Assembly: GCA_026413225.1 (NCBI GenBank)
Contig: CM048554.1
Span: 75,694,463-75,758,462 of the forward strand
Length of the DNA stretch: 64,000 nt
Direction of reading: 5' to 3'
Source of the DNA: Otis tarda
Lineage: Eukaryota > Chordata > Aves > Otidiformes > Otididae
The number at the start of each line of letters is the position of its first letter. Position 1 is the stretch's first letter. Positions 40,816-53,100 of this stretch are shown in pieces. The notes beneath the pieces were generated by a model that made no database searches, was not told the origin of the DNA, and worked only from the letters and a program-made list of their open reading frames with translations. Made by a program: the position numbers and the translations under genes.

Positions 40816-43800
40816 CAAATTCATCAAGTAATTTTTTAGTACAATGATAATCAAACTGCAAATTAGATATGCTGTTTTTCCTGCTATTGAAAAGCTATTC
40901 CTGAACCTTCCTTTTCATGAGATGCCATCTTGCAGGGTAAATTTGTCTGTTATCAGTTGTATCTGTTTGTTCTTGAACCATCATTGCCATTTAGTGTAAT
41001 TATGTCTTTCATCTTTGATGGTCATGCCTTTGTATTTTAGTGGATATCAATCTTCTTATTTCCTTTCAGTGTTTGATTAGTTACAGTAATTGAGCAAGCT
41101 TTTCCTTCCCTGATGAGGGATACATTGTTTGCTCCTTTTATCACCCTTTGCCTCTTTCAGGGTGAGTTCATCTTTTTGTGCGGTGTGGAGGAGGAGATTT
41201 TGAGCATAAGTAAAGAAAATAACATATAGTATTTAAAAAATATATATATAACAGAAGCTGTTTATGTATTGATATTAATACATCACTTTCTCTCCTGTAA
41301 ATACCTCAACTAGTGTATCTAATAGCAGATTTACCCTATTAATTTTCTTTGTCGGTTTATATTAATCCGATTCTAGCTTTTTTGTTACTTGCCCTTCTGA
41401 GTCTGTAGTAGAAAGTCTTGGTTAGTTTCCAAGTGCATGAATTCAGACTTTGTGCTGTTAATTTCATCCCATTTCTATTACCCTTTGTTGATGCAGTTGT
41501 AGAATAAAGTATTGTAGAAGATGATGTATGACCACACTTCATTGGGAATGCCACCTTTATTTAATCAGATAATTTCATTCACACTTATGATTTTGATGCT
41601 AAGATGGGTTTATTAATAATCACAGTATGTATTCTTTGGTAACTCTCCAGATAATTAATATCGAGGACTATTTTACCTTGAAATGTTTTTCATCAGCAGC
41701 TGCCTTTTTTAAAGTAGTTTCTTACTCACCTCAAACTTCTTCCAGTTGTCATCTTTCCTATCTGACAAAGTACTTAACACTCTTGCAAAGCTGAAATTTG
41801 AAGACAGATCTACTTGTGTAGCAAATCACTCTTCAGAGAACAAAATCAGTATAGTTTGGTTTTAATACATTATTCTTTATATTAATAGTTTCAAAGTGTT
41901 TTTTTGCATGATACTGTTCTTGGACTAACAGATCTGCAAATGCCTTGTCTCCTTTCCCTGTCCCCTTTATAAGTGTATGCGGTGTATTTGCTGATCGTAT
42001 GATGCAGCTTCTGAGTTCTGCTTGTATCTGACTTGTGCTAATTTTCACTTTCTTAAATTTCCTTTATGTGTGTGTTCTTTCTGTCCGTGGTCAGTATCAT
42101 AGCTATCACTGAAGCCTGAGGGAAAATATTTTAGTCTTTAAATTATATGATATCCTACTTTTACTCTTATTTTTGTGCTTCACACTCTCTTGTGCTCCTT
42201 CTCTGGGTAGACAATTTTTTCTCTTTATTTTGAGTTTCCATGCAAAGTCTAACTCAGTTTGACTGCTGACACTTTACATTTCCAGTGCTTCAATCTTCTA
42301 TACCAGTTCTGTTGCCAACTTAACTTTTTTCTCAGGCGTCAGAGACTTTCCCATCATGACCTCCACCCCTCCTCTGCTATAAGAGACATTCTTTTTTGAG
42401 GGAAATGTTCAGTGTCCCTCATAAAAGTACTCACCAGACAGCAGAAGAAATTACTAGCAATTCTGTATATGCTGTAGAGCTGCCTGGAATCCTACAAGCT
42501 GTTTCATGCTATTTAGGCTATCCAGATCAGCATTTTAAAATTTGAGACCGTGACATCAACTAAAAGCTGTGATGAGCAAAGATGCTTGTACAATTCTCTT
42601 GACCAGAAGAATAATTAAAAAAAAAATAATCTGATATGTTTAGAAGAAGACCATTGTACAGGAGAGTCAAAGTTGCACAGATGTTGACAATTCAGAATGA
42701 TGTCCTTCTCAATGACTTTCTGCCTAAACTGCTTTGTGTGCTGTTACCAAGAAAAAAATGTACTGTAACTCACCTGAGACAGGTTTTTATTAGCATTTTA
42801 CTGCAAGTTGGGTATAATGGAACTTAATTTTTGGAGGAACAATAAACTAAAGTACTGTTAAAATATGGTGCTGTGTTCACTCAGTAATAAATTCCAGCAG
42901 TTGCAGATCCTTTTTATGTTCTGGTGGTTGTCTTGCAATAAAATGTTGTTAGGTACCCTGGAATCTTTCAATTACTAGGACAGTATATTGATTTCTTCTT
43001 TCTAGCTTTAGACTTGAGTTAACCAAGTCTCCAAACTTATTTACTTCTGCACAAGACCTAAGAAAAATAGTGTTGGTATTATGTTTCATTCATCCGTTTC
43101 ATATGTTTAAAGTTTATACAGCAATCTGTGGTGCAGAAAAGCTGTAGACAATTATTTACCATGTCTTTGAAGTAATTCTTGGGATTCTAGGTATGGCTAA
43201 AATGCACATTTGTGAAACACGTTTATGGTGATGAATGGATATACAGCCATGTCAGAAAAAGGTGCGTGACTTAAGTCCCAGACCTATGTCGCAGGCGTGT
43301 GACAGCTGATAAAGTGAGCACTGGAAAGGCAAAACTGCAAGGCGAGCCGTTAGACTAGATTAAAGTCTTACCTAAATGTAGTCTTAGGACTCTCTTTTTT
43401 CCCCTTCTGCCCTATATCTCCTATTTAGACAATATATTTTAAAATGAGTTCTTCTGCTCCCTTATTCAAAGAATTTGAAGTCAGATTTGTTCTCAACCTG
43501 CACAAAGGCAATAGGAACACCCTTTCTGCCAGAAGCAGGCAGAAAAGCAGAAGTGGTGAATCTAACATAAGATGAGTTACGTCTTTGTTTTCAAGACAAA
43601 GATTAGCTGAAGAGCTAGGTGCTACCCTTTGCATCTTATAAAGCAATACATAATTTTGAAGCTATTTAGACAAAAATTAATGACAGTACAGTTGGTTGGT
43701 GTAGAAGTTAAATATTGGCAAAATTCTAGTCAAACATAAAAGTCGTTAGGGTAGATGGTTGATATAACTGTGATGCAAGTAGCTTCAAATACATCCCCAT

Positions 43801-44212
43801 ATTTTCACACTATTGGCTTCCACCTGTTTGCTTTAATGAAAATATTGTTTTTGAAATATCTTATTTCTTTTTAGCTAAATCTTAGATCAATACCTGTCTT
43901 TGAAACAGTTGTCTGATATTTTCTGTATCTTGATGTCAATAGCTGCCATTTGGTAGCCATTTGGTATTCGGTTCTGCCATGTAGTCCTTTCTGATCATGT
44001 TTTTCCAGTGCTCTTTTAATGACTTTCCTCATCTCTGCTCTTTTTGTACCTGCGAGTAACCTCACTTCAGTCCCTGTGGTCACCCTTTCTTCTACCATAG
44101 TCCATCTATAGAGAAGATTATTTTTAGACATAACTCTGACCAACGTTTCTGTTCATGACACAAGCTAGTTACTGGTACCCTAAAGTATAGTTTTTGATCT
44201 TGTCTAATTGAC

Positions 44213-44360
44213 TTCTAGCACCGCTGCAAGCCCAGCATAGCTGGAGCTGAGCTCCCATTCTTGACTCGGAGCGTTGGACTCGAGAGCTGACGTTTCCTCG
44301 GTCTGGCTCCCGCTGCTGAAGCACCAGCTGCTGCGGCACTGGTAGTCTTGACAGCCAGAA
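44213..44360. other. CpG-rich patch in intron 2
   Basis: About 150 nt with eight CpG dinucleotides by eye and clearly higher GC than the flanks, including TGACGT at 44288-44293, a CRE-like half site. It lies 3.2 kb before exon 3. It could be an intronic enhancer, an alternative promoter or an unrecognised repeat. No direct functional evidence. Confidence 0.4.
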
Positions 44361-46087
44361 TGCAACAAAGCCTTTAAAACCGTTCTGGTTTGGATGTGTG
44401 CCACTTCTTTCCGCTTGAAGCTTTCTGTTTTACATTAAATTCCTTACGGTCTACTGCTGTATTAGGGTTGTGGCTCTGTAGAAGAAGAAGGAGGAGGTAT
44501 AAAGATCTGTTATTTTCTGAAACTACAGAAGCGCTTACAAAATGACTATCCATGGTAATTGCAAAGCATTCACTTAAGATAGACAAATGCAAATAACTCG
44601 AAGAATTGAGTTGTCTTCCTCCTTAATTAACAAATTTGCTCATCTGTTGGAGCACAGAAGAGACAACACAAAAGCTTATTTAAATATTCTTAATAATAAC
44701 TTACCAGTATTTTCTATTACACACTGCTAGTGGAACGAGATACCTTGACAAGTTTTCAGTCTAGTTTTTTTAATATTAATTGGTGTCTAATACAACTACA
44801 GAATGACTTTAAGTCAGAGAATCAAGTTGTTAAATGTTGTGTGTAAATTATGAATATCCTGTTAAATAGAACTGTTAGAGAAGACGTGTTTTGGTCTCTG
44901 AAATGTTTTACTTTGTAACTGCTCTTCTTGAGAGGAAAAAAACCCGTTGTTATTTATCAGGCTGCTTCAGCCCCTATGATTAAAAGTATCAGGAACATCT
45001 CTAGATTGCAACCTAAAAAATAACCTTACTGTTTTTAACATGTTTGTGTACAATATGATTTAGAAAAATTGCTGGCAGAACAGACTTGAGTAGCAGACGG
45101 GTAGAGAGTGCATCTGTAACCTTTGTGAACAGGCTTTGTAAGTTTGGTGGGAGTTCTTGCCCTCTGTGGCTGCAACTATAATGGTCGTCCGGCAGCTGAA
45201 AAATAGAGTGTCAGGACTTTACCGCAGCGACTGTTTGTTGGCCTCAGAGCCCTCTGTTCTTCAGCTTCAGGTCAGTTACAGAAATTGTTAGAAACTCAAC
45301 ACGTGTAGTATAAAACTAACATAATGATTTCTTCCTCATGTTCTTATGGTTTTTGTTTTGTTTTGTTTTTTTTTTTTACAAAAATCAATGTTTAAGGTCT
45401 TGCCAATAACAGTTTGATGCCCTCCTGTGAAAAATACTGGGTTTGGAGTAAGGATGCTTCTTGTGTCACCTAAGTTGTCTCGAAAAAGGAGAACAATGCA
45501 TTAGAAATAACTTACTGGTAGTAAATGAGTGTATTGTAATTGTTATTTTGGATAAGAAATTTACCACTTTCTTTAATATGAAAGTATCTTTCTTTCATGA
45601 CCTGAGCGAAAAGGCAAGATTTCAGGTTTTATTTATTAATCATGCTGTTCCGATCGATGGTGACCACTGCTACGTACAGGTTCTGTGTGTGAATTGGCAT
45701 GAGCAGTGGTGTTTGAGAGCTGCGGAGTATACACACATTCCTGCCTCGTTTTCCTATGGTACCTTTCTGTTAATGCACAATGCTTCAGGCATTCTTTCTG
45801 TTCTTATGCTCTACATAATATTCTGTTAACCTGTTTATTATATGCTAGCATTTGGTACAGAGCTATGTTCTCTTTGACTGTTTCTTAGTGCAAAGTTAAC
45901 TTATTTTGAGAGAATGATTTATTTAATCTTTATTTATTTAAAACAATTGGGAATTATTTAAAATTGCTATTGCTGCCAATATATCTTTAAGAAAAATACA
46001 ATTAACATTTAAAAAAATACACCTACTATAATTTTTTCCCCTCTCCCTTGTTTAAAAATTATCTTAAAATTAAAATAACTGTTTATT

Positions 46088-46109
46088 AAAAAAGAAAAAA
46101 AAAAAAAAA
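46088..46109. repeat. poly-A rich tract
   Basis: A-rich homopolymer interrupted once by G. No retroposon body was recognised upstream of it. Confidence 0.8.
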
Positions 46110-46565
46110 GCAGAGGCATCACATCAAATCCCTACTGGATAATGGCTTTGAATATTACTAAAGACAAGGTATATAGCAACATCTTTTGATGCATGTCGAA
46201 GAGACAATTTTCATCTCTAGGGTTTTGTTAGTTTATGTTTCTGCAAGTTGTTGCTACTTGCTAAGTGACAGAATTATTTTTGCTCTATCTCGTTAAGCGA
46301 TACCTGGGTGTGACTATTGATCAGTTCATTAGGGAGTAATTTCTTTCTTTTACAGCTAGAAATGCTTATTGTTAGGGAGAGGAAGAAACAAAAAGAAGAA
46401 AATACTTCCTGCAAGGTAGAAGAAGCATGTAAATGATTTCATTTGCTGGAAAACTGGAATAGATATAGGCAGTTGTAATATTCTTTAGAACATTTCTTGT
46501 CTTGACAGATATCTATATAGCCAAAGGATGACATAACTTAAAATTAATCCTTTTCCTTATTTTCT

Positions 46566-46587
46566 CCCCCCCCCCCCCCCCCCCCCC
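46566..46587. repeat. poly-C tract (22 C)
   Basis: Perfect run of 22 C on the + strand, 22 G on the other. Very long C/G homopolymers are rare in vertebrate introns and can adopt i-motif or G-quadruplex structure. Sequencing length error is likely here. Confidence 0.9.
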
Positions 46588-47489
46588 GCAATAAACATCT
46601 CAAGTCTTTCTGTAAGGTGAAAACCAAGGAAGATTCATTTTTCTCAAGTGTGCCTTGGAACCTATTCCATTTACTATTTTGCCGTTATAAATTGATTCTT
46701 AGCAATTTATATACTAGTGCTGCAGATGCAAGCAATTTTCAGATAAAACAGAAGTGATCAATCATTCTTATGACTGCAGTATGGAGGAAAAAAAAATAGT
46801 GATTCCTTGGAAATTATATTTTTGGGAGTATTGCTTCCAAGCTCCTCCTGAGGACTGATTTAATCTGGCAGAAGAGGGACTTCAGCAGCAGTGCCTGCTT
46901 TAATGTGCTGTCTAGTTAGTCGTGAGACCTAGTTTTCTTTCTGACAAGCAGTAAATAAGCTTGGGTTTATGTCTGCATTACAGGGTAGTAGCTGAAACAA
47001 TCATTAGAAATAATGGTTTTGGTTAGCTTTTCTTTGAAAACACCCTTATGTTCTGAGATCAACAAGCCCATGGACTTCCAGGCAAGTGAGGCAGTGATCC
47101 AGTGCCAAAGAAAATTATTGGTAACACGGTAATTGTGTGGTACTCAGGAACTGCCCTGTCCATACAAGTAATTGGACCTGCTGCACAAGCTTCATTCTGG
47201 CATCCTTAAACCCGATGTTCACCTCGGATAACAGAACTATTATGTCTGTGTGCAATAACATCCTTTAAGATAGAAGCTGAGAGTGAGTGGGATAAATAGG
47301 TAGGATGGGCCGCTGTGTGCTGAGTGTGGGACAGAAAGGTGGCCAGTGATGGTCAGCTCTGTTTGCAGAACAGCAACCTGTGCCGCAGAGGCTGTGTGTA
47401 TCCTGATTTTGACATTTTGAAGATAATGTGCTGAATCAGTGGCATCTTTTCTTCTACAGCCTATTTTAGGATTACTTGTTTGCTATTTG

Positions 47490-47712
<223 letters not shown>

Positions 47713-48000
47713 TAGCGTAATGTGAGCTTGTTCAAGCTGAAGTGTGCGTGGCATACCTTCATATAGCGTAGAGATGCATAAATTTCTTGCTCTGTAATTA
47801 AGGGTCTAACTGGCATCCTGTTCTTTGTACACTTTAAAACCTGCAAAAGGTTATGTAGCATTTTTTTAAAAGTCAGATTTCATTTTGAAGCTAAAATAAT
47901 TTTCCTACAAGCTTTAATTTGAGTTAAAAGAATCTATTCCTAAATTGAGACCTTCTAAAACAGAGTTTGGAAATGTATTTAATATTTTTTCCCTGCAGTT

Positions 48001-48062
48001 TTACATCCCTACCCCACTCCCCCCACCTTCCCACCCCCCCAAAAAGAAAAAAAAAAAAGAAA
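48001..48062. repeat. C-rich / A-rich low complexity
   Basis: A CCCC/ACCC-rich stretch passes directly into an A-rich run with occasional G, ending AAAAGG. Low-complexity sequence with no coding signal. Confidence 0.8.
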
Positions 48063-48540
48063 AGGAGATGGACTTCTTTACTGAGTCCTCTCTCTTAGAT
48101 ATGGTAGAAGTGACCAACATTCAATCATTTAATTCTAAACAGTGAATTTGTGACAGTATGAGTGGAGAGAAAATAAGTAGTAGCAAGCATTGCTAACTGG
48201 GCCTACTGATGGTCTATCACTATGTAGAAGAGGAGTAGAGACTTTGATGTCTGTTTTTAAGATTCCAGCAAAATATGATACGATTTGATTTAGTCTGTTG
48301 TAGAGGTGGGCATCAATGACATCATGAGTTGAACTCAGATACGAATATTCAAGCTCCACGCCTATTAATAAGATGTGAGTTGCTTGGACCTGCATTTATG
48401 TTTAAACCCAAAAGATAGCAAACACTTTCTAAGAGTAATCAATATGCTTGTAATTCTTTTGAAAATATTGGCAAGGAGAGGAAGGGGTAATATTAATTCC
48501 AATATTACTTTTTAAGGCTTCAGTAATGCAGAAGTTGCTA

Positions 48541-48626
48541 TTACTAATGTTAGCGACAAATTGCTTTTTTTTTGTTTGTTTGTTTGTTCTTAGCCCTTAA
48601 GAGCTAATGAATGTGTACCTGTAAGT
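48541..48626 (+). other. 27-nt in-frame microexon candidate
   Basis: A branch-like TACTAAT (48542-48548), a TGC (48562-48564), a long T-rich tract and TTCTTAG (ending 48593) precede a 27-nt block (48594-48620). The perfect donor CCT|GTAAGTG follows at 48621. The block is nine codons with no stop in the phase left by exon 3 (PLRANECVP). Inclusion would insert nine residues between W105 and H106, next to the hinge. Size, frame and the TGC just before the pyrimidine tract resemble SRRM4-regulated neuronal microexons. Sequence-only inference. Confidence 0.3.
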
Positions 48627-49279
48627 GACACAAAATTGTAATCTGGAAGGAAGGTAAACTTAGACCATGCAAAAAGGTACTTCTGTCTCAGAACAAGTAA
48701 AGTCATGATATTTCATTCCCCTTCATATGCTTAAAAAACATATAATTTGATTTATCTTATAGGGTAGCAGCTTTGAATTTTACAAATTTTCTTCATCAAA
48801 GTTCAGTGTACACTGCGAGTTTGTGTATTTCTCTCTGGTGACAGAGATGGTGGATAGGAATGCAGTAGCTAAAACCCTGTATGGACAGAATTTTTTTGTG
48901 CATCAATTGAGTTTACTCATTTTATAGAACAACCACAACAAACACATTTTACTGCTACATTGAATGGCATGTTTAAAACACCCTTTTTCTAACCTTTTCC
49001 ATTTGAATTTATTTTGGGCATGTGGTTTTTATACTAAGTGGTGATTTTTCACATGATTTAACAGCTTTAGATAAAGAATCCCTTCAGTCTAATGTTCTTG
49101 CCACTCCTCACATCTGGCTGAGTATTGGTCATAATCTCAGTGAAGTTAATTCTTTTCTGTTATTTGAGACTGAAATGTTTGTTACACTAGTTATTTGATG
49201 TGAACTGGTCTCCCACTTCGTAACTCTCCTACGCTTTTGTTTGGGTTTTCTTGGTTTTTTTCTTATGGGACATGCTACA

Positions 49280-49785
49280 CAAATCATTTCTCCTTTCCTG
49301 TATAATTGCCCATGTTTCATTGCTTCTTAAGCCTTTGCCAGGATTTTTTTCCTCACTTGCATAAAGTTAGCCATGTTCAAAGCACTCTTGGTTCTGGCTT
49401 AACCTTGGTCTTCATTTCCTTTACCGTCAGCACTTCCCAAGCATCGCTCTTTATTCCCCTTTTGTCTCTTTTGCTCACTCCCAACTTTGTGTCTTTTTCC
49501 ACGCTGCCTCCTACACATGGAACAGCCTCCCAATTAACGTACGTAAAGATCCTTCACTATCCTCCTTCAAAAAACTCCTGAAAATCCACTTATTTTGTAA
49601 CGCATTTCAGTAATAACAACCACTTGTCATTCTGTCTGTGTTGTGTTTTGCATTTCCTGTGCTTTACAGCTTGTGCCCTTTCAATTCTTTGGGGTAGAAA
49701 TTGTAGTAGGGGACTGACACGTTTGGTTATTGCTTAGCACCATGTGCTCCCCCAGCACTACATAAAATTAAAATAAATCTCTTTG
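49280..49785 (+). mobile_element. old LINE remnant, ORF2 C-terminus plus tail
   Basis: An ancient non-LTR element in sense orientation. At 49500-49613 an open stretch ends in TAA and reads TWNSLPINVRKDPSLSSF followed by KKLLKIHLF. This is the WNSLP...R...S...FK..LK..LF block at the C-terminus of L2/CR1/L3-type LINE polymerases. The downstream segment (CTTTGGGGTAG-like near 49690, TTAGCACCATG at 49735-49745, ending ATAAAATTAAAATAAA near 49780) resembles the conserved tail of L3-like amniote elements. The left edge is uncertain and the family is assigned by motif only. Confidence 0.5.
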
Positions 49786-49941
49786 TTGTGGGTGTCAGTT
49801 TAGAAGGATTTAAGTTTTGTAATTGTATATGTGCTGTCACTAGAGAGGTGTAGATTCCCAGAGACCAATGGTTGCAAATGTAGGTAGCTTAGAGTTACTT
49901 GCCAAAATTTATCTGGAAGTATGGGAATCGTCCTTCTGGTT

Positions 49942-50195
49942 GAATCACAGAATCACAGAATTATCAAGATTGGAAAAGACTTAAAAGATCATCCAGTCCA
50001 ACCATCACCAATACTTCTCAGCTAAATTGTATCCCTCAACACAACATCCAAACGTTTCTTGAACACCCCCATGGTCGGTGACTCCACCACCTCCCTGGGC
50101 AGTGCATTCCAGTGCCTGACTACCCTTTCCGAGAAGTAATATTTCCTAATGTCCAGCCTGAATCTCCCCTGGCGCAGCTTGAAACCATTGCCTCT
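49942..50195 (-). mobile_element. CR1 LINE 3'-end fragment, antisense
   Basis: CR1 copy on the minus strand. Its tail (GAATCACAGAATCACAGAAT at the left edge, i.e. ATTCTGTGATTCTGTGATTC reversed) is well preserved. It is followed by AAGATCATCCAGTCCAACC and the reversed 3' UTR and ORF2 end. It breaks off at about 50195 by 5' truncation. The tail sequence differs from the ATTCTATGA type at 2512-2730, so the copies belong to different CR1 subfamilies. Confidence 0.94.
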
Positions 50196-53100
50196 AGAAG
50201 CTGCCCAGCTTTAGTAACTCCTGTTGGCTTCAATGAGAAAAGTAAATGCTCATCACTTACAAACATCAGATTAATTAAAATCATTACATTTTTCAACTTC
50301 TGTACTGGAAACAGTTGGCAAGAGATGAATAAACTATATTAGATGCTATCTTATTCTGTTCATTTTGTAATACTGAAAAAAAAACGGTCCCGTTCTAATT
50401 AGGAAAAGTGATGGTGCCAATTAAGCTTATTAAAAAGTTCTTTTATGGTGAGCAATAACTTTTTTTTTTTTACTTTGCATTTAATTCCCAAGGATTAGAC
50501 TGTTCAAGTCTGAAATTGGAGTACAGATAACAGCATACTTCATAATTTCCTATAACTTCTGTATATACCATTACCAAGAGATGAAGAAAGCCATGCTAAT
50601 TTGAACTACTTTTGACAGGTATCGGTGAAGACTTATGTTGTCCTTGGCTACAAACATATTCACTGTTTAATAACTAGGACTATCAAAGGTTTTTTTTTCC
50701 TTCATCACCTCTCAAGTTACATTATACAAAACAATGCAAAGCCATTAATGAGATTACAAAAAAGAATGTCTAAGAACCTAGGAATTATTTTGACCAGTTG
50801 ATTTATTACTTTTCTTTGCTTTAATTACCAGAATTCTTAGTGTAATCCACAAATGATTTCCTTATCAATTTTTTTCTTGGCTCTTAGACTCTGTCAACTG
50901 GTAAAGTTCTTAGGCTGCTGGATGTGCCACATGTATTAATTTATAGCATGCTGTATACACTGCCATCACTGCTTATATATGGTCATGCTATGAAGTAAAT
51001 ACAAGTTTTGTTAGCTTGTCCTTCAGCGTAAAAGGAGCATCTGATGCAAGGTTAAAAATGTGTATGTCCACAGATGCCATTGAATATCTCATATATCATA
51101 GGCCATGTCCTTTCTTAAGTCCTGGTAACTTGCTTCAGTCTCACACCTTTATATTCCAGTTCTGAAACTTTCAGGTTCAGATGTTCGTAGTCACAGAACC
51201 AACCATCTCCTGTTCCTTCTCTTGTGAGGGAAATTCCTTTTCCAATATCTACTCGCAAAGTCTTGGATGCTTTTAATCCAAATTGTATCCAAGTTTTCTG
51301 CCTTGATTAATTTATGTTGGGATAAAAAAAAATGTAGTTCAGTTAACACATAGCTGAGTTTATCCATCCCACTTGTGGATTTAAGATTCTATTTTTAAGT
51401 TATGTTTTCCAGTACACAGTTAGAACTTCATAGTCTTACAAAAGTATGCATGGATGAAAGCTTTCCAAGAAAAAGTTGAATTCCTTCCACTGATGTTTAT
51501 TTTTCTGCTATGTTAATTTTTGACCTTTAAAAAAAAAAAAGATTGTTTTAAATGCATGACTTTCCTATTCAGCTTTCATGTATGTTCTTATTTTATGGTA
51601 GTCTTAGGTTGTATGCTACTGTCCAGAACTTCCTATGTAAAGGTCATGCACTTTAAGACATTATTCAAATTTATATTAAATGTGTGATGTTTACTTAATT
51701 GGACTTAAGAAAACTTTGATACAAATGAGGTGCACTCTGGAGGTGAATTCTATTTGTTGTCAGCACAGTTACTTTTAGCCACTGGAGAGGTTATAGAGGT
51801 TATAATACTTAAAGCTTTTATTTTGTTCCCAGCTGCTCTCCTATACTTTTACAGCATCAGCTTTTTAGTATTGGAAAGATTTTCTAAAGTATGCATTTTT
51901 GGTTTTAGTATTGGAGATAAGCACACATTCCAAACCTTCAATTCCATAGTCTCTTTATTTTTAAATAGGATTTTTGATTCTAAGCAACATCTTTGTAACT
52001 CTTTTTTATATTCTGAGTTGATAGGGTATCTACTCTTCTAGCTAGGGTACAGAGCTAATTCTCAGACTCATTTAATACATGCATGTAACTTCAAAGCTTT
52101 AAGATCCCCTTTTCTGGAAAAATCTATGTTGTAACTTAAAACAGAAGCTTCTGAATTTTTTTTTGTCTGATTCTGAAAACAGTGACATTTTTATCACAGT
52201 AAAATGTGTTGAATGTCTTTTATAGTATAAACCCATTGTTGGTTCTTAATAAGTGATTAAATAAATCATTAACTCTGATTTGATAATACTGCCTGTGATG
52301 ATACATTCACTCTCCAAGACCAGTTAAACCATGATCTGGGTATTTTTTAGGTTAGGTTTAATGTTTCTTTTATTATTAGATTCAAGTGGTCTCTGACAAC
52401 TACCTACTTAGCAGCAAATACCACTGAGAAACATTGAGTAGAATGAATCTTGAAATTATTGTTGATAATTTTAAAAAATATATGGACAAACTGGCTTTGT
52501 ATTGTATGAAATACTTGTTATGTATATATTCTGCTTTTTAAAAATGTAGGCTAGAGATTATAAGCATAGTCATGTGTACCTAAAAATAATCAGCAAATAA
52601 TGGAAGGGAGAAAGTATTCTTCCTGCATGTGACTTTCGTGACACTAGCCGACTCTTAATATACAAATAAATATGCTTGATTTCTGCTAACAACATTTTGA
52701 ATAATGTTCTTACATGCTAAATGAAATAGTGAGGGAGTTGCATACTGATTAATGCAATAAACCTGCACATTTGTTTAATCACCTGAATGTTTTCTAGTAG
52801 ATCTGAGTTTTAAACTGTTCCTGAAATACGGTATAATCAGTTATAATTCTTTCTCCCACTAGGAAGAAAGTTATAGAGTTATTTTATTTAGAGTTACCTT
52901 AACATATTTAGGTCTGACAGATGTAGAAGACCCCAGCAAAACCTGGGAAAATTATATTGAATCTGTTTGTCTGCTCTGTGCTTCAAAGCTTAGGTATTTA
53001 AAGCAAGTTTGCATTAGCAAAAGTTAGTGTGTTAAAGCTCCTTTCGTGTTACTTAACATGGTGACTTCTTGTCACTTGGAAATGGATTTTTCGTTAGAAC

